From the NCBI GenBank assembly GCA_024690865.1, contig JAILON010000084.1, positions 1 to 40,668 on the forward strand: 40,668 nucleotides of DNA. Reading direction: 5' to 3'. A model generated the notes under the pieces. It did no database searches and was not told where the DNA came from. It saw only the letters and a list, made by a program, of their open reading frames with translations. The position numbers were made by a program, and so were the translations under genes. This DNA is from Treponema sp. (GTDB taxonomy: Bacteria > Spirochaetota > Spirochaetia > Treponematales > Treponemataceae). Of this stretch, positions 15,744-24,026 are shown one piece after another (position 1 is the first letter of the stretch; the number at the start of each line of letters is the position of its first letter).

Positions 15744-16827
15744 TCAAGGACGAGGCGGCTCGCTTCGGCCCGGGAGCGGCGTACGCCTCCGCAACAAGCC
15801 TTTTATCCACCCGGTCAAGATGCTAAGCAGGACGGAAAGCGGTATGATGACGAGGAAATAGACCGGCCAGCCCTTGGGGAGGGGAAGCGGCAGCGCAAGC
15901 CAGAGCGTAAACAAGAACGAGTGGAAGAGGTACAGCTCCAAGCTGGACCTGCCGCACCATGCCAGCGCGTTCCGGATTATACCCCCGTCCGCCCGGAGCC
16001 GCCCCATACACCATGCGGCCATGAGCATTACCGCCATGCCCAGACTCTGGTTCGCAGTCCGTACCAGCAGCTGGCCGTACAGCTCGTCATGGCCAAGGAG
16101 CACGATTTTTGCCGCCCGCAGGCCCAGGAACAGGAAGAAGAGCAGGGGGATTATGAGCACGGGAGATTTCCGGCCCTCTTTTACCGCCTGCCCCATGTAG
16201 GCTCCCAAAATGAAGATTGGAATTCTGGAAATTGGTTTTTCTACCGAAAAACGTGTATACAGCTCCGGCCAGAACGCAAGCAAAAAGACCTGCACGAAGA
16301 TTGACGCAAGGAAAAGCAGCCAGAACGATACGGCCCTTGCCCTCCCCTGCCTGTGGAAAAGAAAGTGAATCGCAGGGTACAGAAGATACATGAAAACGAT
16401 GAACAGGATGTACCAGAGCGTCTCGTTCTCACCGCTTCCCGGGACGAACGTGGCCCGCACAGCGGAAAGCTGGATTAGCCAAATAACTACCCCCCCCCGT
16501 ATATTACACAGTACATCCATGAGGGCATAGGACAGCCCCGCAATGACAAGGTACTCCGGCACGAGGCGCATGAACCTCCGCCCGTAAAAGGGCAATACGG
16601 CGGGATTCCGGCAGAGGGAAAAATACAGGCCCACGCCGGAGACGAAAAGAAGAATGTCTACCCCTGCGGCACAAGGATTGACAAGATGCTTCACATACGG
16701 TTGAAGCGCCCCCCCACTGGAACGTGTCGCAGTGCCGCACCAGCACAAGGAGTATCGCCACTCCCATTATCTCCTGCCGGAAGCGGCTTATGCCTTCCTA
16801 AGAAAAAACTTTGCTTTCACTGGCCAT
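15744..16827 (-). pseudogene. Acyltransferase family 3 membrane protein, reading frame interrupted
   Basis: From about 16705 down to 15744 an intact frame encodes ~10 hydrophobic segments typical of acyltransferase 3 (OafA/WecH-like) proteins, which move acyl groups onto surface polysaccharides. The expected N-terminus (ISRFRQEIMGVAILLVLVRH) is in another frame from 16767, and the frames meet at a run of seven G residues (16709-16715 as C7). Losing one G, or gaining two, would join them. A second run of nine G residues (16490-16498) lies in frame further on. An ATG at 16827 with a GGAGG site overlapping the Nudix stop may be the original start, but a TAG at 16798-16800 interrupts it. It is either a decaying gene or a phase-variable gene now off; the TAG favours decay unless the ATG at 16767 is used. 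Confidence 0.7.
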
Positions 16828-16836
16828 ACGCACCTC

Positions 16837-17382
16837 CTACTCCCCGAACTTCTGCCGGTACAGGCACAGGGCTGCGGCCATCAGCGCGTGCGGGTACTCC
16901 GGGCTGCCCATCTTGGCGAAGACCTCTTCCTTGGGAATCTTCATGTAGTTGACGAACTCATCCCTGTCCAGCTCCTGCCTGCCGGTCAGCTTCAGGTCCT
17001 GGGCGCAGTAGAAGTACATGTGGTTGTCAAAGAGCGCGGGGTTGGGGTTCATCCGCCCCAGGTAGGTCAGTTTTCCCGCCTCGGCCCCGGTCTCCTCCTT
17101 GAGCTCCCGCCTGGCCCCGACCTCTGGCTCCTCGCCCTTCTCTATGATGCCGCCGGGGAACTCGATGCTCAGGGCCTGCTCCCCGTGCCGCCACTGGCGG
17201 ACCATCAGGAAGCTGTCGTCAACGACCGGGATGACCGCCACCCAGTCCGGGGCCTCGTTCACGATGAACCGCCCCTTCTGTCCGTCCGGCCCGGTGCTCT
17301 CCCGCTCGGTCACGGTGAACACCGGGGTCCTGCAGATTTCTTTTCTGCCTTCTTCATTCCATGTAAGCTTGTCGTCTGCCAT
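16837..17382 (-). CDS. Nudix hydrolase, ADP-ribose pyrophosphatase-like
   Basis: The 181-residue product has a complete Nudix box, G-x5-E-x7-RELxEETG, starting at GGIIEKGEEPEVGARREL. The upstream VAVIPVVDDSFLMVRQWRHG and the later EFVNYMKI segments resemble ADP-ribose/ADP-sugar pyrophosphatases, which hydrolyse nucleoside diphosphate sugars. It is cytoplasmic. The promoter ends 10 bases before the ATG, giving a very short leader. A GGAGG site over its stop codon suggests that the interrupted acyltransferase was once translated next in the same operon. Confidence 0.88.
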   Translation of the reverse strand: MADDKLTWNEEGRKEICRTPVFTVTERESTGPDGQKGRFIVNEAPDWVAVIPVVDDSFLMVRQWRHGEQALSIEFPGGIIEKGEEPEVGARRELKEETGAEAGKLTYLGRMNPNPALFDNHMYFYCAQDLKLTGRQELDRDEFVNYMKIPKEEVFAKMGSPEYPHALMAAALCLYRQKFGE

Positions 17383-17392
17383 AATCGCACCG

Positions 17393-17401
17393 ATGATAGC
17401 A
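17393..17401 (-). promoter_or_regulatory. Extended -10 promoter of the Nudix gene
   Basis: On the minus strand TGCTATCAT (-10 hexamer 17393-17398) lies 10 bases before the ATG. No clear -35 box. Confidence 0.5.
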
Positions 17402-17562
17402 CGCCTGCCCCGCCGCTGGCAAGCCGTCAGGGGCCCCGCTCATCAAGGGCGTCCATACAGCCCCGACCGCCAGGCGCGGACACAAACAGAAAGGCACTCC
17501 ATCTGACAGTAAGCAACACTCCAACCGTGCTAGAGTCCACCCTCGACTTTCGGACCCGTCCG

Positions 17563-17571
17563 TGCTATGAT
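17563..17571 (+). promoter_or_regulatory. Extended -10 promoter of the ATPase/nuclease gene, leaderless type
   Basis: TGCTATGAT (-10 hexamer 17566-17571) ends 6 bases before the ATG. A 24-bp block just upstream (17540-17563) recurs with one mismatch at 21088-21111, upstream of the amylase gene. Confidence 0.6.
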
Positions 17572-17577
17572 GGGGCT

Positions 17578-19158
17578 ATGACCGAGCTCAAGCGTTTTCC
17601 AATAGGACTGCAGGACTTCGCCCAGATACGGCGAAACGGATACTACTACGTGGACAAGACCGCCATAATCTACGAGATGGTCAGCGCGGGCCGCGTCTAC
17701 TTCCTGAGCCGCCCGCGCAGGTTCGGCAAGTCCCTCCTCGTGTCCACCCTCAAGTGTTACTTCGAAGGCAGGAAAGACCTGTTCGAGGGGCTCGCCATCG
17801 AAAGGATGGAGAAGGAGTGGAAGAAGCATCCCGTGTTCCACGTGAGTTTCTCCATCACCAAGTACTCTGACGTGAGCAGCCTCCAGATAATATTGGACAA
17901 CATTCTTGCCAAATGGGAGAATTTATACGGAATTACGAACACATGCGGGAACGAATGGGGCCCCCGCTTTGCCAACGTCATTGAAGCCGCCCATGAGAAG
18001 ACCGGGGAAGAACCGGTCGTGCTGGTGGACGAGTACGACGCGCCACTCCTGGATACGATGGACGACCCGGAGATGCAGAAGCGTCTGAAACTGGAGATGC
18101 GCAAGTTCTTCAGCCCTCTCAAGGATCTGGGGGGAATCCTGCGCTTCGTCTTCCTGACGGGGATAACGAAGTTCAGCCAGCTGTCGATATTCAGCGAGCT
18201 GAACAACCTGAAGATCATCACGATGAACGACAGCTATGCTTCGATATGCGGGATAACCAAAGAGGAGCTGCTGAGCCAGATGAAGCCCGAGATACAGGCG
18301 CTTGCGGACAAGCGAGGGCTGACCTACGAGGGGGCAGTGGAAGCCCTGCGGAAAAAGTATGACGGCTACCACTTCAGTGAGGAATCCCCCGATGTGTACA
18401 ACCCCTTCAGCCTGATAAACGCGCTGACGGACAAGAAGCTGGACAACTACTGGTTCTCGACGGGGACACCGACCGTGCTGACCCATCTCATCAAGAAGTA
18501 CGACCTAAACCCGGATGAGCTTGACCGGGGATTCCCCGCGACGACGGACATGTTTGATGCGCCCGCTGAGGAAGCAAAAGACCCCGTCCCCATGCTCTAC
18601 CAGTCGGGCTATGTCACGATAAAGGACTATGACGGCTATTCATACACGCTGGGCTTCCCCAACGAGGAGGTGCGGTACGGATTTCTGCACAGCCTCATGC
18701 CCTATTACGCGGCAGAGACCGTAAGCCAGAACGACACCTTCCTGCTGAAATTCAGCCGCTCCCTGCGGGAAGGCAATCTGGACGATGCTATGGCGCTCAT
18801 GCGCTCCTTCTTCAGCTCCATCCCCTACAACGCGGAGAAACAGGATGAAAACCACTACAAGACCATCTTCTTCCTGATAGCCCGCCTCTGCACGCCCTTT
18901 GTCGTTCACACCGAGGAGGCGAGCGCTGCGGGACGCAGCGACATGACGGTGGAGACACAGGATGCAGTATACGTCTTTGAGTTCAAGCTTGACGGAACGG
19001 TGGAGGAGGCCCTTGCACAGATAGATTCCAAGGGTTACCTCATACCCTACGAGGCATCCGTCGGGGCGGACGGCAGGCCCAAGAAGCTCTTCAAGATAGG
19101 CGCAAGCTTCGATGCGCAGACCCGTACGCTCGGCGGCTGGAAGGCCGTGGAGGGGTAG
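17578..19158 (+). CDS. AAA-ATPase-like / PD-(D/E)XK nuclease family protein (DUF1703 type)
   Basis: The 526-residue product begins with the family-typical FPIGLQDFAQIRRNGYYYVDKT segment. A P-loop variant SRPRRFGKS follows (K51, S52), then a Walker B-like VVLVDEYDAPLLD near residue 145. The C-terminus contains a PD-(D/E)XK-like core, GRSDMTVET...VYVFEFKLDG. Such proteins are common in many copies in gut anaerobes and spirochaetes; their role is unresolved, with mobile-element or defence-related activity often proposed. All expected motifs are intact. An M3 peptidase gene follows 36 bases later on the same strand. Confidence 0.85.
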   Translation: MTELKRFPIGLQDFAQIRRNGYYYVDKTAIIYEMVSAGRVYFLSRPRRFGKSLLVSTLKCYFEGRKDLFEGLAIERMEKEWKKHPVFHVSFSITKYSDVSSLQIILDNILAKWENLYGITNTCGNEWGPRFANVIEAAHEKTGEEPVVLVDEYDAPLLDTMDDPEMQKRLKLEMRKFFSPLKDLGGILRFVFLTGITKFSQLSIFSELNNLKIITMNDSYASICGITKEELLSQMKPEIQALADKRGLTYEGAVEALRKKYDGYHFSEESPDVYNPFSLINALTDKKLDNYWFSTGTPTVLTHLIKKYDLNPDELDRGFPATTDMFDAPAEEAKDPVPMLYQSGYVTIKDYDGYSYTLGFPNEEVRYGFLHSLMPYYAAETVSQNDTFLLKFSRSLREGNLDDAMALMRSFFSSIPYNAEKQDENHYKTIFFLIARLCTPFVVHTEEASAAGRSDMTVETQDAVYVFEFKLDGTVEEALAQIDSKGYLIPYEASVGADGRPKKLFKIGASFDAQTRTLGGWKAVEG

Positions 19159-19194
19159 GGACATTATGGTTGAAAATGATTTAGGAGATGCTTC

Positions 19195-21054
19195 ATGAGC
19201 GAAGAAACCATCCCTTTGCGCAAAGACATTCCCGCCAGTGACAAATGGGACTTGACGGCCCTTTATGCGGATGACCGCGAGTGCAAGGCGGACCTTGATG
19301 AAATCCCCGCCCTCACGGAAAAACTCCTCTCCTTCAAGGGCCACCTGGCGGACGGCCCGGAAACGCTCCTGGAAGCCCTCAAGGTCCGGGAAGCGGCCGA
19401 CCGCATCCAAGAAAGGCTCGGCACATATGTAAGGCTGCTTAACGGTACAGGAGACAATGTCCCGGAGTGGCTGGAGAACGGTGGGGCAACCATCGACAAG
19501 TATGATGCCGCCGTCAGCTTCTGGGAGCCGGAACTCTGTGCCATAGCAGACGACAAGCTGCAGGCCTGGATTCAAGACAAGGCCTTTGACGACTACCGGG
19601 TCTATATTCAGAAGCTCCTCCACGACAAGCCCCATATCCGCATAGAAGAGGAGGATTCCTTGGGTACTATCGGCTACTGGAGCCCCGAGATGGACAAACT
19701 GGGGGACAAAGCGGCCAAGGGGCTTTGCACGATAGAGGAGGATTTCTTGTCGACTATCAGCTACTGGAGCCACAAACTGGGGGACAAAGCGACCAAGGAG
19801 CTTGGCTCGATACACGTTGACGGTAAAGACCTGCCCCTCACCCGTAGAACCTTCGGTGAGTTCCTGGGAAACCCCGACAGGGCGGTCAGGAAAGAAGCCG
19901 CCAGCAGGTTCTACGCCGCCTTCATCCCCCACGCAGACACCATCGCAAACATTTACGCCGGTTTGGTAAGAGAAAACATCTCTCACGCACGTGCACGGAG
20001 ATACAAGAGCTCGCTCGAAGCCGCCCTCTATAAAGACAATATCCCCGTCTCCGTCTACAAGAACCTGATTGCGACGGTCAGCGCAAACCTCGCTCCCCTG
20101 CACAAGTACTATTCCTTCTATAAGCGCGTCATGGTCCTTGACGAACTTCATCGTTATGACATAAATATGCCGCTTGTTCCCGAGCCGGAGTCAAAGACCA
20201 GTTATGAAGAAGCAGTCGAGATTGTCCGCAGTGCCCTCGCCCCGCTCGGAAGGGAATACACCGACCTGCTCTGCGGAGGCCTTCTTGGCGGTTGGTGCGA
20301 CCGCTACAAGAACAAGGGCAAGGAAAAAGGTTCCTTTGCATACTTCTGTTATGACGGCCACCCCTTCATCCTGCTCAACTACGAGGAGAGCGACCCGTAT
20401 GCCGTATACAAAATGGCGCATGAGGGAGGACACGCCATGCACCACTGGTATTCCGCCCGCAGCAATCCCTTTATGAGCTGGCGTCCCGCGGAATTCGAAT
20501 CGGAAGTGGCGTCGATTTTCAACGAGGAGCTGCTGTTCAAGTACTTCATGAAAAATGCGAAGGATGACGCGATGAAAAAAAAGCTCCTTTCTCAAAGGAT
20601 GTTTAGAATATCCAGCTGCCTGTACGATTTTACGAGACGTGCAGAGTTCGAGCTTGCCGTCAACAAGAAGGGTGAAGGGGGATACCCCATGTCCACCGGT
20701 GAGCTGCGCACTCTGTACCGGGGCCTGATGGAAAAGTACTATGGTTCCGAAATGGTCTTCGAAGAAGAAATCGACCTGTGGGATAGGCTGACCTCAATGG
20801 ATGATTTATACATCCCTTTCTACAGGTACCAGCATGCGATAGGCATGGTGGCGGCTATCGCGCTCGCAAAAAAGGTTACGGAGGGCGGGCTGGAGGAACG
20901 GGATGCCTACATAAACTTTCTCAAGTCGGGCGGTTCGCATTACCCGCTCGAAAACCTCCGCATCGCCGGTGTAGACATGGAAACGAACGAACCCTTCCAA
21001 GCTGCATGCGACAGGGTCAAGTCGCTCGTAGACCAGCTGGATGCCCTTCTGTAG
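19195..21054 (+). CDS. pepF: M3 family oligoendopeptidase F
   Basis: The 619-residue cytoplasmic zinc peptidase has the motif HEGGHAMHH (residues 409-417) and the downstream glutamate region EFESEVASIFNEELL. It degrades oligopeptides. The N-terminal part contains a tandem duplication: residues ~150-179 (IEEEDSLGTIGYWSPEMDKL...) repeat as ~180-205 (IEEDFLSTISYWSHKL...), and the repeat is clear in the DNA at 19642 and 19732. This lies in the helical region before the catalytic domain, so activity may be kept. The start has an AGGAG site 7 bases upstream; a 10-codon ORF from 19166 ends at its start codon in an ATGA overlap. Confidence 0.9.
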   Translation: MSEETIPLRKDIPASDKWDLTALYADDRECKADLDEIPALTEKLLSFKGHLADGPETLLEALKVREAADRIQERLGTYVRLLNGTGDNVPEWLENGGATIDKYDAAVSFWEPELCAIADDKLQAWIQDKAFDDYRVYIQKLLHDKPHIRIEEEDSLGTIGYWSPEMDKLGDKAAKGLCTIEEDFLSTISYWSHKLGDKATKELGSIHVDGKDLPLTRRTFGEFLGNPDRAVRKEAASRFYAAFIPHADTIANIYAGLVRENISHARARRYKSSLEAALYKDNIPVSVYKNLIATVSANLAPLHKYYSFYKRVMVLDELHRYDINMPLVPEPESKTSYEEAVEIVRSALAPLGREYTDLLCGGLLGGWCDRYKNKGKEKGSFAYFCYDGHPFILLNYEESDPYAVYKMAHEGGHAMHHWYSARSNPFMSWRPAEFESEVASIFNEELLFKYFMKNAKDDAMKKKLLSQRMFRISSCLYDFTRRAEFELAVNKKGEGGYPMSTGELRTLYRGLMEKYYGSEMVFEEEIDLWDRLTSMDDLYIPFYRYQHAIGMVAAIALAKKVTEGGLEERDAYINFLKSGGSHYPLENLRIAGVDMETNEPFQAACDRVKSLVDQLDALL

Positions 21055-21156
21055 GCGAAAACGCTTATTTCGTTCAGGCACCCTCCGCCCTCGACTTTCG
21101 GCCCCGTCCGTCCGCCCGGCCTCCCGCGGGCTCGCTTTCCATACCCGTGCCCTTTG

Positions 21157-21165
21157 TGCTATGCT
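21157..21165 (+). promoter_or_regulatory. Extended -10 promoter of the amylase lipoprotein, leaderless type
   Basis: TGCTATGCT (-10 hexamer 21160-21165) ends 6 bases before the ATG at 21172. No Shine-Dalgarno. Confidence 0.55.
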
Positions 21166-21171
21166 TGCCAC

Positions 21172-22725
21172 ATGAAGAGGATTCGTGCGCTTCTCGCGCT
21201 TCTCGCGGCAGCATGCCTGTTCGCCTCCTGCGGGCACAGGGCCGCACCGGATGGCGGTGCCGCTGGCAACTCTAAGGCCGCTGGCAATGCCGACGCCAGC
21301 TCGCTGTGCATCTACCAGGTGATGGTCTCCACGTTCCGCGACGGGGACCCGTCCATCGGCTATACGACGGCGTGGGGACCGGAGGAAGAAACCGGTGGCG
21401 ACCTGCAGGGCATCATCGACTCGCTGGACTACATCCGTTCCCTGGGCTGCAACGCCGTCTGGCTCACGCCCGTGTTCGACTCCAGCGGCGCCAACGGCAA
21501 CGACAGTTCCGGCTTTGACGGCAGGCTGGATTCCACAGGCTACTACGCCAAGGACTTCTTCCACATAGACCCCCATTTCGGAAGCGACGGGAAGTTCCGG
21601 GAGCTCGTCGCGGACTGCCACAAGAAGGGCCTGTACGTCATACTCGACGGGGTATTCGGACATTGGGGCGACACCGTGGCCCCCTCCCCGTCGGGCAGGA
21701 CGCCGGTCAGGGAACACGGCAAGTTCAACGGGGCATCCTTCCCCGAAAGCCTGGATTTCTTTACGGAGGTCGCCGGCTACTGGATCCGCGAATACAAGAT
21801 AGACGGCTGGCGGCTGGACCAGTGCTACCAGCTGGGGACGGACGGCGACGGCGTCAAGGACGGCCGCAACTACTGGTACGACATCCGCCGTGCGGTGGAA
21901 GAAGCCTGCGCGGAAAACCGTGCGGCGGAAGAGCGGTGGGGAACGCTGGGATACCTGGTCGGGGAGTGCTGGAAGAATACGGCAGGGGAGATCCAACGCT
22001 CCGTCGTCAGTCCGGGAACGGCCGAAGGCGAGGGCCTTCCTTCCTGCTTCGACTTCCCCTCCCGCAACTGCATCAGCCGAATCATGACCAAGGACTGGGA
22101 GCGGGCAGGCGGGCTCCTGGGCTACGTGTTCTCGACCGCGCAGAAGAAGGGCTATTCCAACAGCTTCCTGCCAAACCTCTTCGTGTCCAACCACGACATG
22201 GACCGGCTGGGCACGGCGATAAGCGAGGCCCTCCCCACCCAGCGGCCCGACGGCACGGAAAGCGAAACGTACTACAGGAAGCACAAGCTTGCCATGGCCA
22301 TCCTCGCGGCATACTCCGGCCCCGTGACCGTCTACTACGGCGACGAGTGGGGCGCATGGCTTGACCCCGCCAGAATCGGGAGCTTTCCCTGCTACCGCGA
22401 CAACTCCTCACGCACGGCGGGAAAGACCGCGGGATTTACCCCCGGGGAGCAGGACGCGCTGGACTACACGGCGGCCCTGCTCACGGCCAGGCAAAAGCAC
22501 CCCTCGCTGTACAAAGGCACGAACGAAACCATATCCGCGGAAGGCAGCACCTACATCGGGAAGAAGACGCTGGGCACGGAGGAAACGGTCTACATACTGA
22601 ACTGCGGGGAGGAAGACTACAGCTACACGCTCGACAGGGGCGGCAGGGACCTCCTTTCCGGCAGGCGGGTGGGAAAAAGCGGCACAGTCGCCCCCTGGTC
22701 GGCCCTCTTCATACAAGTCCGCTAG
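21172..22725 (+). CDS. GH13 alpha-amylase family lipoprotein
   Basis: The 517-residue product has a signal peptide with lipobox LFASC (Cys20), so it is a membrane-anchored lipoprotein. A GH13 barrel follows: GGDLQGIIDSLDYIRSLGCNAVWLTPVF (region I precursor), DGWRLDQCYQ with the nucleophile Asp, LVGECWK with the acid/base Glu, and FVSNHDMDRLG (NHD region). A short C-terminal beta domain ends the protein. It should cut alpha-glucans or maltooligosaccharides outside the cytoplasm; linkage specificity cannot be read. The ATG at 21172 rather than the in-frame ATG at 21154 fits the promoter and the signal length. Esterase and solute-binding genes downstream suggest a small nutrient-acquisition cluster. 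Confidence 0.88.
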   Translation: MKRIRALLALLAAACLFASCGHRAAPDGGAAGNSKAAGNADASSLCIYQVMVSTFRDGDPSIGYTTAWGPEEETGGDLQGIIDSLDYIRSLGCNAVWLTPVFDSSGANGNDSSGFDGRLDSTGYYAKDFFHIDPHFGSDGKFRELVADCHKKGLYVILDGVFGHWGDTVAPSPSGRTPVREHGKFNGASFPESLDFFTEVAGYWIREYKIDGWRLDQCYQLGTDGDGVKDGRNYWYDIRRAVEEACAENRAAEERWGTLGYLVGECWKNTAGEIQRSVVSPGTAEGEGLPSCFDFPSRNCISRIMTKDWERAGGLLGYVFSTAQKKGYSNSFLPNLFVSNHDMDRLGTAISEALPTQRPDGTESETYYRKHKLAMAILAAYSGPVTVYYGDEWGAWLDPARIGSFPCYRDNSSRTAGKTAGFTPGEQDALDYTAALLTARQKHPSLYKGTNETISAEGSTYIGKKTLGTEETVYILNCGEEDYSYTLDRGGRDLLSGRRVGKSGTVAPWSALFIQVR

Positions 22726-22743
22726 CGCGGCGATGCGGACCGG

Positions 22744-22781
22744 CCCCGCCGTAACGCTAGCGCAGCCTCACGGCGGCGGGG
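22744..22781 (+). terminator. GC hairpin without T tract after the amylase gene
   Basis: CCCCGCCG (22744-22751) pairs with CGGCGGGG (22774-22781). No T run follows; the next gene's -35 box begins 3 bases later. It could be a weak terminator or a regulatory hairpin. Confidence 0.3.
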
Positions 22782-22783
22782 AA

Positions 22784-22812
22784 TTGACGGAAGGGATGGG
22801 CAGGAATATAAT
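22784..22812 (+). promoter_or_regulatory. Sigma70 promoter of the esterase gene
   Basis: TTGACG (22784-22789), 17 bases, perfect TATAAT (22807-22812). The leader of about 17 bases contains an AAGGAGAAG Shine-Dalgarno before the ATG at 22837. Confidence 0.75.
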
Positions 22813-22836
22813 GGGAAGGAAGGAGAAGCAAGATAT

Positions 22837-24018
22837 ATGTCCAGCGACAAGGCCTTGATGGAAATAGACGTCTCCCTGTGCGAGGCAGACACCCTGGGAG
22901 AAGGCAGCTCCAAAATCGTCATGATTCCGTTCAGCGCACGTACCGACGGAGCGTATTTCACGGGAGCGACCGCAGCCAACGGCGTGGACACCCAGCGCAC
23001 CGACGCACGGGGCAAATTCACCCTTTCCGCCCGCTACATGCTCAAGGGGCACGACTTCACCGGCAAAAGCTGCGGCATATTCATAGAAAACAACGGAAGC
23101 TCGCTCGACGACTGCGTCCCCACCGTCAGGACCGACAGCGAGGCGCTCTCCTTCATGGAGCGGGCCGACCTTAGGGCCACGGTACAGCCGGGCGACGGCC
23201 GCGTCACCGTACGCATTTCGCTCGCGGAGATCCCTCCCGACGGCTACGACAGCCGGCTTCCCGGGACGGAATATCCCCGCTTCCAAAAGCACAGCTACTT
23301 TTCACAGACGGCGGGCCGCGACACGCACGTGAACGTCCTGCTCCCGGCCAGGCTGCAGGAAGGGAAAAAGTACCCCGTCCTCTACCTCCTGCACGGCTTC
23401 TTCGACACCGAGGACTGGATGGCCCGGCCGGAAGTCGCCCTGCCGCAGATCCTGGGCAACCTGCAGCAGGCGGGCCTTGCGAAGGACATGATCGTCGTCC
23501 TCCCCTACATCTACTGCAGCAGGGAACGGCCCGCGGTCACTGCGATGGACCTGGACAACTGCCTGGCCTACGACAACTTCATACACGACTTTTTGACCGA
23601 CCTGAAACCCTTCGTCGAACAGAACTTCCCCGCCGCCACGGGACGCGAGAACACGGCCATAACGGGCTTTTCCATGGGCGGGCGGGAGTCGCTCTTCATC
23701 GCCTTCACGCATCCAGAGCTCTTCGATTACGTGGGGGCGGCCTGTCCCGCGCCCGGCCTCGTGGAAATAGCAGGTTCCCCCATGCACCCGGGGCAGATTG
23801 CCCCGCGGCAGATGAAGTTTTCCGCAGGGAACAGGCCCCGCGTCCTCCTCATCAGCTCATCGCTGGCAGACGACACTGTCTCCACCGCCCCGGACAGCTA
23901 CCGCGGCATCTTTACGGAAAACGGCGAACCCTTCCTTTCCCAGGTCCTGCACGGAACGGCCCACGACCACACGAGCGTGAAGCCCCACCTGTACAACTTC
24001 CTGCGGATGCTTTTCTAG
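22837..24018 (+). CDS. DUF3237 domain fused to an esterase D / feruloyl-esterase-like hydrolase
   Basis: The 393-residue product has two parts. Residues ~1-140 match the DUF3237 style (GVDTQRTDARGKFTLSARYMLKG and IFIENNG). Residues ~160-393 are an alpha/beta hydrolase with YPVLYLLHGFFD and the nucleophile elbow GFSMGG, and a late histidine in GTAHDH. No signal peptide is seen, so it is probably cytoplasmic. Related esterases release acetyl or feruloyl groups from plant polysaccharides or act on S-formylglutathione; here a carbohydrate ester is the likelier substrate given the GH13 neighbour (inference). A solute-binding protein gene starts 8 bases after the stop. Confidence 0.85.
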   Translation: MSSDKALMEIDVSLCEADTLGEGSSKIVMIPFSARTDGAYFTGATAANGVDTQRTDARGKFTLSARYMLKGHDFTGKSCGIFIENNGSSLDDCVPTVRTDSEALSFMERADLRATVQPGDGRVTVRISLAEIPPDGYDSRLPGTEYPRFQKHSYFSQTAGRDTHVNVLLPARLQEGKKYPVLYLLHGFFDTEDWMARPEVALPQILGNLQQAGLAKDMIVVLPYIYCSRERPAVTAMDLDNCLAYDNFIHDFLTDLKPFVEQNFPAATGRENTAITGFSMGGRESLFIAFTHPELFDYVGAACPAPGLVEIAGSPMHPGQIAPRQMKFSAGNRPRVLLISSSLADDTVSTAPDSYRGIFTENGEPFLSQVLHGTAHDHTSVKPHLYNFLRMLF

Positions 24019-24026
24019 GAGGCCCC

